Shown here in pieces: positions 16,546-24,992 of a stretch of DNA of 64,000 nt. The notes beneath the pieces are model-generated. The model had not been told where the DNA came from. It worked only from the letters and a program-made list of their open reading frames with translations, and ran no database searches. Each line of letters begins with the position of its first letter. The stretch's first letter is position 1. A program made the position numbers and the translations under genes. Origin of the DNA: Deltaproteobacteria bacterium (GTDB lineage Bacteria > Desulfobacterota > GWC2-55-46); the NCBI GenBank assembly GCA_016234935.1, contig JACRNL010000010.1, positions 1 through 64,000 on the forward strand, given 5' to 3'.

Positions 16546-17094
16546 TTAAGGGCGTCCGGCGGTAAGTTTTCTCAGTGCATTGCGGTAGGTTTCGAGGTCA
16601 TTATCGGAAAAAAGGCAAAAGCGTATGAGCTTAAAGAACCCTTTGTGCGCCCCGGCATATTCGATTACGGTCTTCAGGGCTGTCGTAGCCGCATCTTCAA
16701 CAGGGTAGCCATATGCGCCCGTGCTGATAGACGGGAACGCGACGGTCTCGATGCCGCGCTCGGCGGCAAGTTTAAGGCTCGATTCATACGCTTTGGCAAG
16801 CAGTGCGGCCTCGCCGCGCCTGCCGCCCGCGTAGACCGGACCTACCGTGTGTATGACGTAGCGGGCCTTCAGCATCCCGCCTGTCGTGATAACGGCGCTC
16901 CCGGTGGGGCAGCCGCCCTTTATCTTTCTGCACTCCGCCATTATCTCCGGCCCGCCGGCCTTGTGTATGGCGCCGTCAACGCCGCCGCCGCCGGCGAGCT
17001 TTGAATTGGCGGCGTTCACTATGGCGTCGGTCTCTTCTTTTGTTATATCTCCCTTCTTAAGAGAGATAACCGTTCCATCAACGTTGATTTCCAT
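16546..17094 (-). CDS. macrodomain protein (ADP-ribose binding/deacetylation)
   Basis: Stand-alone macrodomain of about 182 aa. GDITKEETDAIVNAANSKLAGGGGVDGAIHKAGG covers the catalytic NAAN and glycine-rich loop, and SISTGAYGYP is the second ligand loop. Members such as YmdB bind ADP-ribose or hydrolyse O-acetyl-ADP-ribose. The ATG at 17094 (MEINV) is preferred; the frame extends to 17148, but that extension (PLEGAEPLEGVQ) is translated from a family A palindrome that also forms the end of the upstream methyltransferase gene. Confidence 0.88.
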   Translation of the reverse strand: MEINVDGTVISLKKGDITKEETDAIVNAANSKLAGGGGVDGAIHKAGGPEIMAECRKIKGGCPTGSAVITTGGMLKARYVIHTVGPVYAGGRRGEAALLAKAYESSLKLAAERGIETVAFPSISTGAYGYPVEDAATTALKTVIEYAGAHKGFFKLIRFCLFSDNDLETYRNALRKLTAGRP

Positions 17095-17104
17095 AATGCC
17101 TGCC

Positions 17105-17136
17105 TGAACCCCTTCAAGGGGTTCAGCCCCTTCGAG
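17105..17136. repeat. palindromic repeat family A at a gene junction
   Basis: GAACCCCTTCAAGGGGTTCAGCCCC. On the minus strand it carries the TGA stop of the methyltransferase gene and lies just before the macrodomain start. Confidence 0.85.
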
Positions 17137-17689
17137 CGGATATCTCATAATGCGACTCGTTCAAGGACAAAGCCTTCACCTTTTCAAAACCCGCGCCTTT
17201 AAGCAGCCCTATAACTTCATCTTCAGTCAGCCTTTCTTCAAGCGGCGGCCCCTCTTCTTCCTTTTTTTTCTTCCAGTCAATGATAATGACCGCGCCTCCG
17301 TCCCTTATAATCCTTTTGACCTCTTTCAGGAAAAGGGGCTTATCCTCAGCTTCATGAAGCATATATCCAAGAAATGCAATGTCAACCGCCGAGTCTTTGA
17401 CAGGGACGGATGACTCCATGGACTTCAGGGGCACGACGTTTGCAGGGGGCCTTCGCTCCCTCAGGCGGCCAAGCATCTTTTCCTCGGTATCCACGGCATA
17501 GACGACGCCCTTTTCACCGACGATATGCGCGGCGGGTATCGCGAAAAATCCGGGGCCGCAGCCGATGTCGGCAAAGGCGTCGCCCGGTTTAAGGCCCGCT
17601 TCCCTTAAAAGCCTTTCCGGCGCGATATCCCTGTGCCTTTCTTCGCTTAAAAGGCGTTCAACGTCTGCGGGGTCGAATTTATGCGGCAT
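17123..17689 (-). CDS. class I SAM-dependent methyltransferase
   Basis: 188 aa. FADIGCGPGFFAIPAA (about 39-54) is SAM motif I, VVYAVDTEEKML (about 62-73) is the acidic ribose-binding loop, and DIAFLGYMLHEAEDKPLFLKEV is motif IV and after. These are typical of the UbiE/arsM-like type XI family. Substrate unknown. GGAGG lies before the ATG. The C-terminus ends in a family A repeat (ISARRG-stop), so the last residues are probably repeat-derived. Same strand as the macrodomain gene and 18 nt after the CopD-like gene, so likely one operon. Confidence 0.8.
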   Translation of the reverse strand: MPHKFDPADVERLLSEERHRDIAPERLLREAGLKPGDAFADIGCGPGFFAIPAAHIVGEKGVVYAVDTEEKMLGRLRERRPPANVVPLKSMESSVPVKDSAVDIAFLGYMLHEAEDKPLFLKEVKRIIRDGGAVIIIDWKKKKEEEGPPLEERLTEDEVIGLLKGAGFEKVKALSLNESHYEISARRG

Positions 17690-17707
17690 CGGAAACCTCC
17701 ATTTTTT

Positions 17708-18181
17708 TCACATCCCGCCCGCCCTCATAAAGACCGCGAAAATAACGATGAGTAGGGCTATCAGCAGGTTGGAGCGTCCGAAGACCCTTGCCCAGAAGGT
17801 AAGTCTCGGCGAGGTCTTGGCATTCGGGCCGAGGTAGAAGTCATGGAAAAGGCTTGAAAGGACAATAAGCGCGACGAGCGATAGCTTTACGGCCAATGCC
17901 TTGCCAAAGCCGGTGGCATGGAGTCCGGCGGAAAAAATACCGGTGATGGGTATGCCGTAGAGCAGATACAGCGCCGCCGGCCCTGTGATAAGAAGGGTGA
18001 TTATGGCTATCCAGCCGTACAATCTGTATTTTTTGCCGACTGTCTGATAGACTTTAGACCTCTCCCTGGGGTCTGGCGTTGACTGCAGGAACGGCACGAT
18101 GACAAGGGTCAGAAAAAGCATGCCTCCGATCCAGAATATGGCTGATACGATGTGCAAAAAAAGCGCAAGCTTGAGGAGCAT
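17708..18181 (-). CDS. CopD-like four-helix membrane protein
   Basis: 157-aa inner-membrane protein with four hydrophobic segments. The N-terminal LFLHIVSAIFWIGGMLFLTLVIVPFL has the His/Trp-Gly-Gly pattern of the CopD/DUF2269-like family; some members bind copper or heme, others are uncharacterised. There is an HDF motif in the third loop. AGGAGG precedes the ATG. Probably co-transcribed with the downstream methyltransferase. The function in this organism is not determined. Confidence 0.65.
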   Translation of the reverse strand: MLLKLALFLHIVSAIFWIGGMLFLTLVIVPFLQSTPDPRERSKVYQTVGKKYRLYGWIAIITLLITGPAALYLLYGIPITGIFSAGLHATGFGKALAVKLSLVALIVLSSLFHDFYLGPNAKTSPRLTFWARVFGRSNLLIALLIVIFAVFMRAGGM

Positions 18182-18301
18182 CCGCTTAAAACCTCCTTTT
18201 TTTCAAAAAACATTCTCAGCGAGACAGCCGACAAAAGGCATTCAATAAAACATCCCGCAAACTATATCAGATTTCGGTCATGCTTTACCATGATGAAAAT
18301 C

Positions 18302-18460
18302 ACTTACCTTTCTTGAAAGAAAGGTGCTGCGCACGTCTAAAGCCAAGATGCAACCCTTTAGCCATGTCCCCGCAGGTTTTAAGCGGGGATTTGCCCACCG
18401 CAGGCGCCCAAAGAACTTTAATGTCTTTACATGTTCAGACACAAAACATTTGACATTGGC
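18302..18460 (+). repeat. long dispersed repeat C, copy 1
   Basis: About 160 bp that match the reverse complement of 47591-47773. They share CTTTCTTGAAAGAAAGGTGCTGCGCAC, the family B palindrome and GGGATTTGCCCACCGCAGGCGCCCAAAGAACTTTAATGT up to ATTTGACATTGGC. It fills most of the 18182-18592 gap. A short frame here (about 67 codons) is repeat-derived and not called as a gene. Confidence 0.85.
18363..18389. repeat. palindromic repeat family B
   Basis: CATGTCCCCGCAGGTTTTAAGCGGGGA, the core of long repeat C copy 1. Confidence 0.8.
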
Positions 18461-18538
18461 AACCATGAACGCGGCGCGTTGCGGCAAAAAAGTTTTTTAC
18501 GCCAACCGCTTGAAATCAGGCGGTTAATGTGATAGATA

Positions 18539-18544
18539 TATAAT
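18539..18544 (+). promoter_or_regulatory. possible -10 element of the zinc-ribbon gene
   Basis: TATAAT lies 49 nt before the ATG. No -35 at normal spacing is seen (TTGAAA is 23 nt away). Confidence 0.35.
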
Positions 18545-18592
18545 ATCTCTTTAGTCTTACAATTCCATCAAGATGCACACAGGAAAAAATTA

Positions 18593-19945
18593 ATGATAAT
18601 CCAGTGCGACAAATGCTCCACAAAGTTCCGCATTGACGACTCAAAGGTCACGGGGGCGGGCGTCAAAGTCCGGTGCACAAAGTGCCAGAATGTCTTCATA
18701 GCCGCCCCTCCAGCTCCCCTGCAGGACGCAACCCCGGAAAATACGGAAACAGCTCAGCCGCCGGTCAAAGACATGCCGCCGCCTGAAGAAAAGCCCGAAG
18801 AAAAAAAAGACGCCGGCTTCGGCTTTGACCAACAGGCCGCGGACTCTTCCGGCGGATTTGGCGCGGACATGGGCGGAGCCGGTTTTTTAAGCGACAGCTC
18901 CGATGAAGGCGCAGACGCCCAGGCGTCTGCCTTCACAGCCGCTGACTCCGGCCGCTTTCAAGTGGACACTTCCCGGAATTTCGACCTCTCAGGCGGCACG
19001 GACATGGGCGGGGAAAAGCGCGGAGAAGAAGACAGCACGGCCGGATCTCAGCAACTCGGCGTTGGCGGGGAATTCAACTTCGACAACATGGCATCCGGCT
19101 CGCCCGCGGCTGACCAAAAGAATATGCCTGAAGAAAACCTTGAAGAAAACAAAAACGCCGGCGGATGGAAGATGCCTTCCAGAGAAAAGATCGAAGGATG
19201 GAAGCTGCCTTCTGATAAACCGGCCGAAGAAGAGCCGCCGGCGCCCTCGGCGCCAAAAAGAGAGTCCGTGGTTTCATATTCCGCGCCCGCGCCCGCAGAA
19301 GAGGAGAAAAATGCCGCCGCGAAGCAGGCCGGCGGCTTTGACGAATCCGCTTTTGACAAAACAGCGGACGAGCTTGAAGCGCTCGCCGGAAGCCTGCCCG
19401 GAGAGGAAAATGCCCTCGGAGAAGGAACGGAAGAAGGAGAAGGCGCCCGGACCGGCGTAGAGACCGGCGGACATGAAGGCGGCGGCAAAGGGCTTGTCAT
19501 CGGCATAATCATCATCGTCGCTTTGGCCGTCATCGGCGGCGCGGCCTATTTTTCCGGCGTCTTATCACCGGCGCAAACGCAGGTGGCGCAAAAGACCATG
19601 GACATCGCAAAGATGACCGGCTCATTTGTCGACAACAAGAACGCCGGCAGACTTCTGGTTATCCAGGCGCAGATAATAAACGTCACCGCCTCGCCGCAGA
19701 CCGTGCGCGGAGTGCGGGGAATAGTATACGGCTCTAAAAATGAACAGCTCTCGACCATCGTGGTTTCAGCCGGCAGGACGCTGACCGCGGAAGATCTAAA
19801 GAACATGTCTAGGGAAGATATCCTCAAGGCGTTCAAGGACCTCTCAAGCTCCGTCATCCCGCCCAGAGGCAGCGCGCCGGTCATGATAGTATTTACGACT
19901 GTCCCTCAGGGCATGGCGGAGTTCGGCATAGACATCATCCGTTAG
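18593..19945 (+). CDS. MJ0042-type zinc-ribbon, DUF3426 membrane protein
   Basis: 450 aa. Residues 1-40 hold a zinc ribbon (CDKCSTKF...VRCTKCQNVF, two CxxC pairs). About 40-295 is a low-complexity Glu/Pro/Ala/Gly-rich region. A single transmembrane helix follows (about 301-322, GLVIGIIIIVALAVIGGAAYF), then a C-terminal extracytoplasmic DUF3426-like domain (about 345-450, RLLVIQAQIINVTASPQTVRGVRGIVY). Such proteins are common in delta-proteobacteria-like genomes; their role is not established. A good Shine-Dalgarno (AGGAAAA) lies upstream. Followed by a HEAT-like gene on the same strand. Confidence 0.8.
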   Translation: MIIQCDKCSTKFRIDDSKVTGAGVKVRCTKCQNVFIAAPPAPLQDATPENTETAQPPVKDMPPPEEKPEEKKDAGFGFDQQAADSSGGFGADMGGAGFLSDSSDEGADAQASAFTAADSGRFQVDTSRNFDLSGGTDMGGEKRGEEDSTAGSQQLGVGGEFNFDNMASGSPAADQKNMPEENLEENKNAGGWKMPSREKIEGWKLPSDKPAEEEPPAPSAPKRESVVSYSAPAPAEEEKNAAAKQAGGFDESAFDKTADELEALAGSLPGEENALGEGTEEGEGARTGVETGGHEGGGKGLVIGIIIIVALAVIGGAAYFSGVLSPAQTQVAQKTMDIAKMTGSFVDNKNAGRLLVIQAQIINVTASPQTVRGVRGIVYGSKNEQLSTIVVSAGRTLTAEDLKNMSREDILKAFKDLSSSVIPPRGSAPVMIVFTTVPQGMAEFGIDIIR

Positions 19946-19992
19946 AGCTTTGATGCCAACGCGGCAGATAGGGGGTTTTCAGCGGCCTGATA

Positions 19993-20754
19993 ATGGAAGA
20001 ACTTGACGCATTCGTTTTGCAGTTAATCGGCGACGTCGGCGCCCTGCCTGAAGACAGCATGAGGCTTGAGCTCCTTGGCAGACGGTTGTCTCCGCTGCCC
20101 CCGGAGGAAATCGCGCTCTTTTTCGATTGCCTGTATAAGATAGACCCTCACCACAGAAACGCCTCAAAAGTGCGCCGCGCGCTTATGAACGAAGAAAGGC
20201 TCAGGGAAATCCTCGGGCGGGAAAAATACAGCGGCGTCCTCATCGCCGCCATGCATCTGGGGCTCAGGAAGGTAAGCCGCCTTTTCTCGCAACTGCCGCC
20301 GCACAAGCACGGCGTGTCGGGCTACGAACACGAAGAGGAGGCGCGAATGGAATACGTAAGCCTCGGCATGAAGAGGACGCTTTCCAAAAGCCGCTCAAAA
20401 GACACCCTCGACAGGCTCCTTTCAGACCCCGACCCAATCGTCATATCGAACATACTCAATAACCCGCGCACAACCGAGCGCGACGTGTTGAAGATAGCGT
20501 CGAAGAGGCCTAACTCTCCCCGGATATTAAAGCTCCTCGCAGGGCACGGCAAGTGGTCAAAACGCTACGACGTGATCAAGTCGATAGCGTTAAACCCCTA
20601 CTCCCCGCCGCGCCTTTCCATAGCGATACTTGAGATACTGCTCGCGCAGGACCTGAAAATCATAATGGAAAGCGGCTCCGTGCACCCGCAGGTGCGGATG
20701 AGCGCAAAGGACATATTCGGGCAGAAAAAGAGGTTGAACCCCTTGAAGGGGTAA
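19993..20754 (+). CDS. HEAT/LRV-like helical repeat protein, paralogue of 31.2 kb gene
   Basis: 253-aa helical protein. The central part (about 130-230) has repeated units such as DPDPIVISNILNNPRTTERDVLKIASKRPNSPRILKLLAGHGKW, which align with the C-terminal part of the protein at 31220-32419 (STSVLKNPRITENEVMRIAGSKSSPDALLRMIAAKKDW). These resemble leucine-rich-variant/HEAT helices in predicted effector or scaffold proteins. No catalytic motif. The last residues (RLNPLKG-stop) come from a family A palindrome. It follows the zinc-ribbon gene closely, so probably the same transcript. Function unknown. Confidence 0.75.
   Translation: MEELDAFVLQLIGDVGALPEDSMRLELLGRRLSPLPPEEIALFFDCLYKIDPHHRNASKVRRALMNEERLREILGREKYSGVLIAAMHLGLRKVSRLFSQLPPHKHGVSGYEHEEEARMEYVSLGMKRTLSKSRSKDTLDRLLSDPDPIVISNILNNPRTTERDVLKIASKRPNSPRILKLLAGHGKWSKRYDVIKSIALNPYSPPRLSIAILEILLAQDLKIIMESGSVHPQVRMSAKDIFGQKKRLNPLKG
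20732..20752. repeat. palindromic repeat family A at a C-terminus
   Basis: GGTTGAACCCCTTGAAGGGG ends the 253-aa protein (RLNPLKG). Confidence 0.8.
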
Positions 20755-20806
20755 TAGCCACAGGTTTGTGGAGGGATGAAAAACTCTCCATTGTCATCCC
20801 CGCCTG

Positions 20807-20848
20807 CCCTTTGAAGGGGTTGAGCCCACTCAGGGGGTTCAACCCTCA
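20807..20848. repeat. palindromic repeat family A, double unit
   Basis: CCCTTTGAAGGGGTTGAGCCC followed by CTCAGGGGGTTCAACCC, intergenic, preceded by TGTCATCCCCGCCTG as at 45535. Confidence 0.8.
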
Positions 20849-20987
20849 CGTGCCCCTGCTGCGGGTTCAAGTTTGTAACTTGAACCCAATAGTTCGTGTG
20901 AAATAAGCATATTCAGCGCGACAAACAAGGCCAGACAAAGCAAAGCGAAACCAGGCGCAATATGGCGATACAGGATTAAACGCAAAA

Positions 20988-21018
20988 GGCCGGCGCTGAG
21001 CCGCGCCGGCCTTTTTAA
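20988..21018. terminator. bidirectional terminator between HEAT-like gene and tatA
   Basis: AAAAGGCCGGCGC-TGAGCC-GCGCCGGCCTTTTT: an 11-bp stem with T tracts on both strands, serving the convergent genes. Confidence 0.9.
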
Positions 21019-21036
21019 TGCGGGATAAAATGCGGT

Positions 21037-21234
21037 CTACTTCAAGGGTTTTGACTCTGTTGCTTCTTTGCCATTCTCAGGCGTAACGTCTATGGCGGTG
21101 TCGCTCGTGACCTTCTTGGAGTTCCTTATCGCCTTTCCAAGCCCTGAGCCAAGCTCCGGGAGCTTGCCGGGGCCAAAGAGGATAAGGATGATTACAAAAA
21201 TAAGTACCAGTTCAGCTGTGCCGAGTCCAAACAT
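21037..21234 (-). CDS. tatA: TatA-family twin-arginine translocase subunit
   Basis: 65-aa protein with the TatA/E layout: a short N-terminal transmembrane helix (about 5-20, AELVLIFVIILILFGP), the conserved FGPGKLPELG hinge, an amphipathic helix (GSGLGKAIRNSKK) and a charged tail. TatA forms the pore of the Sec-independent export pathway for folded proteins. No tatC is in this window. A family A palindrome lies just upstream. Confidence 0.92.
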   Translation of the reverse strand: MFGLGTAELVLIFVIILILFGPGKLPELGSGLGKAIRNSKKVTSDTAIDVTPENGKEATESKPLK

Positions 21235-21246
21235 GTTTTTTCCTTG

Positions 21247-21281
21247 CAGGGGCTGAGCCCCCTCAGGGGGTCAACCCCTTT
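21247..21281. repeat. palindromic repeat family A before tatA
   Basis: GGGGCTGAGCCCCCTCAGGGGGTCAACCCC in the tatA 5' region. Confidence 0.85.
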
Positions 21282-21362
21282 TTTTAGCGTTGCGTTTGCA
21301 GGATAATCAGCCTGTTGAAAATACAATGTATTTTGGTAAGATAATGACAGATTCAGGCCGAC

Positions 21363-22334
21363 ATGTCAACACAAAACTTCCCTGACAACCATGTCCCAGC
21401 AGGCTTAAACCGGGGAACGGAAAACACCGCCAGCCATTTTACCGTTTTCCTCATACTTTCCATGGCAGTCCACATTGCCATGGTTTTGTCTTTCCTTGCG
21501 TTCCCGCCGGTTTACAAAAAGTTGGCGGCAAGGTTTTCCCCTGAGGAGCCTGAGACCATGACCGTTGACGTGGTGGAGATTCCCCCTGCAACCGGAGAGC
21601 CGCAGAAGGCGTCAAGGCCGCTTAAAACGCCCACGCGCTACGCGCAAAGGGCCAACATCGTGGAAAAAGAGACCTTCCCTGAGGCTAAACAGACAGACAT
21701 TTACCGTCCGGTCGTTATAATCCCTCCCCTGCAAAAGGCTGAAAACTCCCCTGTGCATGAAGGCGCAAAGACAAGCGGCCCGCAGAAGCCGTCAGCCGTA
21801 AGCACGAATGGCGAAGGCATCTCAAAGGGCGCCGGACAGACGGACGAGGAAACCGTCAGGACAGGCAAGGAGACCGCGGCAAAGGAGAGTTTAGAAAACG
21901 GCGAGAGAGCGCCATCAAGGCCAAACCTCTTTCTGCCAGAAGAGACTATCTCCGCGCTTGCAAAAAAGTACGAGGCCGAATCGCCAAAAGGCGAGCAGGG
22001 CAAGACCCTTAACCTCAATACATCCGAGCTCAGGTATGCAAGCTATCTCATCAACATGAAAAGACGCATCGAGCTTTACTGGGAATATCCGGAGGTCGCA
22101 TCGAGGAGCGGCTGGCACGGCAGGCTCTTCATAAACTTCACCATAAAAAAAGACGGCGCGCTCGGAGACATAACCCTTGCCAAGTCCTCAGGCTACCCCG
22201 TGCTTGACGACGCCGCCATAACGGCTCTTAAGCTGGCCGCCCCGTTCTCTGCCTTCCCGGAAAACTTCGGCATAGAGCAGATAAACATAAAAGGCCAGTT
22301 CGAATATAACATCAGTTATTCCCAGCCGAGGTGA
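21363..22334 (+). CDS. TonB-like protein
   Basis: 323 aa. One transmembrane helix (about 29-47, FTVFLILSMAVHIAMVLSFLAF) is followed by a Pro/Lys-rich periplasmic linker (about 60-200) and a TonB C-terminal domain (about 230-320): YPEVASRSGWHGRLFINFTIKKDGALGDITLAKSSGYPVLDDAAITALKLAAPF. It should energise outer-membrane receptors together with ExbB/ExbD, which are not in this window. The first 18 residues include HVPAGLNRG, read from a family B palindrome at 21391-21416. No strong Shine-Dalgarno (AGG at -9). Confidence 0.85.
   Translation: MSTQNFPDNHVPAGLNRGTENTASHFTVFLILSMAVHIAMVLSFLAFPPVYKKLAARFSPEEPETMTVDVVEIPPATGEPQKASRPLKTPTRYAQRANIVEKETFPEAKQTDIYRPVVIIPPLQKAENSPVHEGAKTSGPQKPSAVSTNGEGISKGAGQTDEETVRTGKETAAKESLENGERAPSRPNLFLPEETISALAKKYEAESPKGEQGKTLNLNTSELRYASYLINMKRRIELYWEYPEVASRSGWHGRLFINFTIKKDGALGDITLAKSSGYPVLDDAAITALKLAAPFSAFPENFGIEQINIKGQFEYNISYSQPR
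21391..21416. repeat. palindromic repeat family B, inside a CDS
   Basis: ATGTCCCAGCAGGCTTAAACCGGGGA, read in the TonB-like gene as HVPAGLNRG; a degenerate copy. Confidence 0.7.
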
Positions 22335-22455
22335 AAAAGCGCCGCAATTCCGTTTCTGCGCCGGGGCTTTGAAAGATAGCACTCTGCCGCGAAACGGCTT
22401 TTCAGCTGCGTCAACAAAACTTATGGAAAAACCTGATGAAACCTCTCCGGCCTTC

Positions 22456-22484
22456 TTGACAGATTTAAATAAAAATGCTACCGT
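22456..22484 (+). promoter_or_regulatory. promoter of the GT2 gene
   Basis: TTGACA (22456-22461), a 17-nt spacer and TACCGT (22479-22484). The predicted start falls within a few bases of the ATG at 22492, so the mRNA would have almost no leader. Confidence 0.4.
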
Positions 22485-22491
22485 TCAAATC

Positions 22492-23406
22492 ATGAACAAA
22501 GGCACCAAAGTTGCCATTATCGTACTTAACTGGAACGGCCACAAAGACACGATCGAATGCGTTGAATCGCTGAAAAAAACAACCTATCCTGACTATGAAA
22601 TACTCATCGTCGACAACGGCTCATCTGACGGCTCCGAGGCAATACTAAGAAAAAAATTCCCTGAATTAAAGCTCATCCAGACCGGTAAAAACCTCGGCTT
22701 TGCCGGAGGCGAAAATATCGGCATAAGAGAGGCCCTTGCAAAAGGGGCCGATTATGTCCTTCTCCTGAATAACGACACTACGGTTGACCCTGATTTCGCG
22801 GGGGAGCTTGTCAAGGCCGCTTCCCTCAATCCCCGGGCCGGAATCCTCTGCTCAAAGGTCTACTTACTTTCCAGACCCGGCATCATCTGGTACGCGGGCG
22901 CGTCCTTTCATCCGTGGCTCGGCTGGGGCAGACACAGAGGCTACGGCCGGAAGGATGCCGGGCAGTTCGACCGCACGGAGGAAACGCCCCGTGCCTGCGG
23001 ATGCTCTCTCATGGCGACGCGCGAGTTTTGCGAAAAGGCCGGCCTTCTCGACGAAAAATACTTCTGCTACTGCGAGGACACGGACTGGGGCATGAGGGCG
23101 CGAAAGGCCGGGTTTAAGGTGCTCTACGTGCCTGCATCAAAGGTCTGGCACAAGGTCGCGCAGTCAACCGGGGGACCGGCGACTTCAATGTCCCTTTATT
23201 ACTTTGTCAGGAACTCTTTGAGATGCGTTGACCGCAACGCGCCCCTGCCCTTTCCACTCAAGCAGGCAAGATACTTCAGCATATTGCTGACGAACCTTAT
23301 GGGCCTTGTTACCATGAACGCGCCAAAGATGCTCGGCATTAAACGCATATATCAGGGCTTCAGGGACTATTTCAAAGGCAAGTTCGGCGAGTTTAAGGAT
23401 TTCTAA
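22492..23406 (+). CDS. family 2 glycosyltransferase (rhamnosyltransferase-like)
   Basis: 304 aa from the ATG at 22492. VAIIVLNWNGHKDTIECVESL and ILIVDNGSSDGS form the nucleotide-sugar-binding GT-A half, and LLLNNDTTVDP carries the metal-binding Asp motif. CGCSLMATREFCEKAGLLDEKYF and YCEDTDWGMRARKAG (catalytic ED/W region) are typical of WcaA/rhamnosyltransferase-type GT2 enzymes that build surface polysaccharides. The frame continues upstream to 22369, but that part has no family similarity or ribosome-binding site. No neighbouring polysaccharide genes are seen, so the acceptor is unknown. Confidence 0.85.
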   Translation: MNKGTKVAIIVLNWNGHKDTIECVESLKKTTYPDYEILIVDNGSSDGSEAILRKKFPELKLIQTGKNLGFAGGENIGIREALAKGADYVLLLNNDTTVDPDFAGELVKAASLNPRAGILCSKVYLLSRPGIIWYAGASFHPWLGWGRHRGYGRKDAGQFDRTEETPRACGCSLMATREFCEKAGLLDEKYFCYCEDTDWGMRARKAGFKVLYVPASKVWHKVAQSTGGPATSMSLYYFVRNSLRCVDRNAPLPFPLKQARYFSILLTNLMGLVTMNAPKMLGIKRIYQGFRDYFKGKFGEFKDF

Positions 23407-23429
23407 GATAGACACCTTTTTTCAGGCAT

Positions 23430-23453
23430 CCCCTTGAAGGGGCTGAGCCCCTC
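23430..23453. repeat. palindromic repeat family A
   Basis: CCCCTTGAAGGGGCTGAGCCCC in the gap after the GT2 gene. Confidence 0.85.
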
Positions 23454-23516
23454 GCATAAATTCATGCAAGCAAATACGAATATACTTATAATAACCCCCG
23501 CAAATCCATAAACCCC

Positions 23517-23544
23517 TTGACTTTTCAAGGGATTAAATGATAAT
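23517..23544 (+). promoter_or_regulatory. promoter of the receiver-domain gene
   Basis: TTGACT (23517-23522), a 16-nt spacer and GATAAT (23539-23544), both 5 of 6 to consensus. AAGGGGG precedes the ATG. Confidence 0.55.
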
Positions 23545-23577
23545 TTTAATAAATCAAGTATTTTTAAGGGGGCCTGC

Positions 23578-24891
23578 ATGCCTAAAAAGCTGCTTCTGGC
23601 TGATGACAGCATCACAATCCAGAAGGTCATATCCATAACATTCGCCTCTGAAGACTTCGTAATCACAGTTGTCGGTGATGGCGACTCCGCCATTAAAAAG
23701 GCGAAAGAGACCGTGCCGGACATCATACTTGCCGATGTCGCCATGCCCGGTAAAAGCGGCTATGAGGTCTGCAACGCCGTTAAGGGCGATCCTGCTTTAA
23801 AAAATATACCGGTAATGCTTCTTGCAGGCACCTTTGAACCCTTGAATAAGGCCGAGGCCGCAAAGGTCAAGGCCGATGACAGCATCGTCAAACCTTTTGA
23901 ATCGCAGGAACTTATAGACAAGGTAAAAAACCTCCTTGCAAAGGCAAAAGGAGCGCCGGCAGCCGCCCCTGTAATTGAAGAAGCCGGCATGGAAATCCCG
24001 CTTGAAGAAGGGCCTGAGATAATCGCCGCTGAACCGGCCATAGAGCCTGCCGGAGAGGAGATAATGCTCGGAGAAGGCGAAAATTTTCTCGGTTTTGGCG
24101 AAGAAGAACAGCCTGCCAAGCCTGCCCCTCAGCAGGAATTAATCGTTGCCGAAGAGGCCGGCGGATTCATGGACCTCGAATTCGGTGAAGAGGAATTAAA
24201 ACCACAGAAGGCCGCGCCGCCACCCCCACCGCAGAGACCGGTAACTCCGCCTCCTCCGCCAAGACAAGCCGCGCCGCCTCCGCCGCCGCCGAGGCCGATA
24301 GCGCCTCCTCCGCCAAGACAGGCCGCGCCGCCACCGCCGCCGATTAAAGAAGATGTTTTTACATTCGGGGAGCCGGAAGGAGGGCCGTCGTTTGAACCTT
24401 TCACGGCCGAGCCGGTAGAAGAACCTGCCCTGTCTGCTGAGACTTTTTGGGCCGAACCTGCCGCAAATGTGCCTGCGCCGGAAGAACCAACGCCGCCTGA
24501 GCCTGCCGCGGATATCTGGCAGGAAGAGCCTGCCGTGCCTCGGCCCCCAAAACAGGCGCCGCCACCGCCCCTTGAAGGGGTTCGACCGCGTCCGGCTGCG
24601 CCGCCGCATGCCGCCGAGGCATCCTTTGCCATGAGAGATGCACAAAAGCCCGTAATCGCGCAGGTGGTTAACCAAGCCGTCAAACAGGCCGCTGAAAGGA
24701 TAACCGCGGAAGCGGCAGAGCGCCTCAAAGGCGTAAGCGGCTACCCCAGGGAACAGGTCGAGCAGACTATCGAGCGCATCGCGCGTGAAGTCATAGAAGA
24801 GATCGCCTGGGAGATAGTGCCGGAGCTTGCCGAAGAGCTTCTCGCCTTTGAAATCGGCAAATTCAAAGATATCTGGGCAAAATCACGCTAA
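23578..24891 (+). CDS. receiver-domain protein with proline-rich linker
   Basis: 437 aa. Residues 1-122 are a CheY-like receiver: acidic pair DD at 9-10, phospho-acceptor Asp in ILADVAMPGKSG (about 53) and Lys in DSIVKPF (about 105). A Glu/Ala-rich stretch then leads into PPPPxR repeats (about 210-255). A second acidic region follows, and a C-terminal helical domain (about 350-437) with AERITAEAAERLKG and EQVEQTIERIAREVIEEIAWEIVPELAEELL, which resembles the C-terminus of frizzy-type or 'zinc-ribbon/PilZ-neighbour' regulators in delta-proteobacteria-like genomes. No DNA-binding domain is visible. A family A repeat lies in frame (24567-24585, PLEGVRP). Confidence 0.8.
   Translation: MPKKLLLADDSITIQKVISITFASEDFVITVVGDGDSAIKKAKETVPDIILADVAMPGKSGYEVCNAVKGDPALKNIPVMLLAGTFEPLNKAEAAKVKADDSIVKPFESQELIDKVKNLLAKAKGAPAAAPVIEEAGMEIPLEEGPEIIAAEPAIEPAGEEIMLGEGENFLGFGEEEQPAKPAPQQELIVAEEAGGFMDLEFGEEELKPQKAAPPPPPQRPVTPPPPPRQAAPPPPPPRPIAPPPPRQAAPPPPPIKEDVFTFGEPEGGPSFEPFTAEPVEEPALSAETFWAEPAANVPAPEEPTPPEPAADIWQEEPAVPRPPKQAPPPPLEGVRPRPAAPPHAAEASFAMRDAQKPVIAQVVNQAVKQAAERITAEAAERLKGVSGYPREQVEQTIERIAREVIEEIAWEIVPELAEELLAFEIGKFKDIWAKSR
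24567..24585. repeat. palindromic repeat family A, inside a CDS
   Basis: GCCCCTTGAAGGGGTTC in the Pro-rich linker of the receiver protein, read as PLEGVRP. Confidence 0.7.
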
Positions 24892-24969
24892 AAAAATGGC
24901 GCGTTAAATCTCTTTGCTTCTTCATGGCCGTTATTCACAGCCGTTCTGTAAATTTATCTTGCGGCGTCC

Positions 24970-24992
24970 GCCCCTGAGGGGGCTTGACACTC
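24970..24992. repeat. palindromic repeat family A, short copy
   Basis: GCCCCTGAGGGGGCTTGAC, intergenic. Confidence 0.65.

Noticed and set aside
18324-18527. 67-codon plus-strand frame and its partner near 47560-47772
   Set aside because: Both are translations of the long dispersed repeat C, so similarity between them is repeat similarity, not protein conservation.
19048-24728. Long arginine/serine- or alanine-rich frames opposite the zinc-ribbon and receiver genes
   Set aside because: Codon-shadow frames caused by the biased composition of the real genes.
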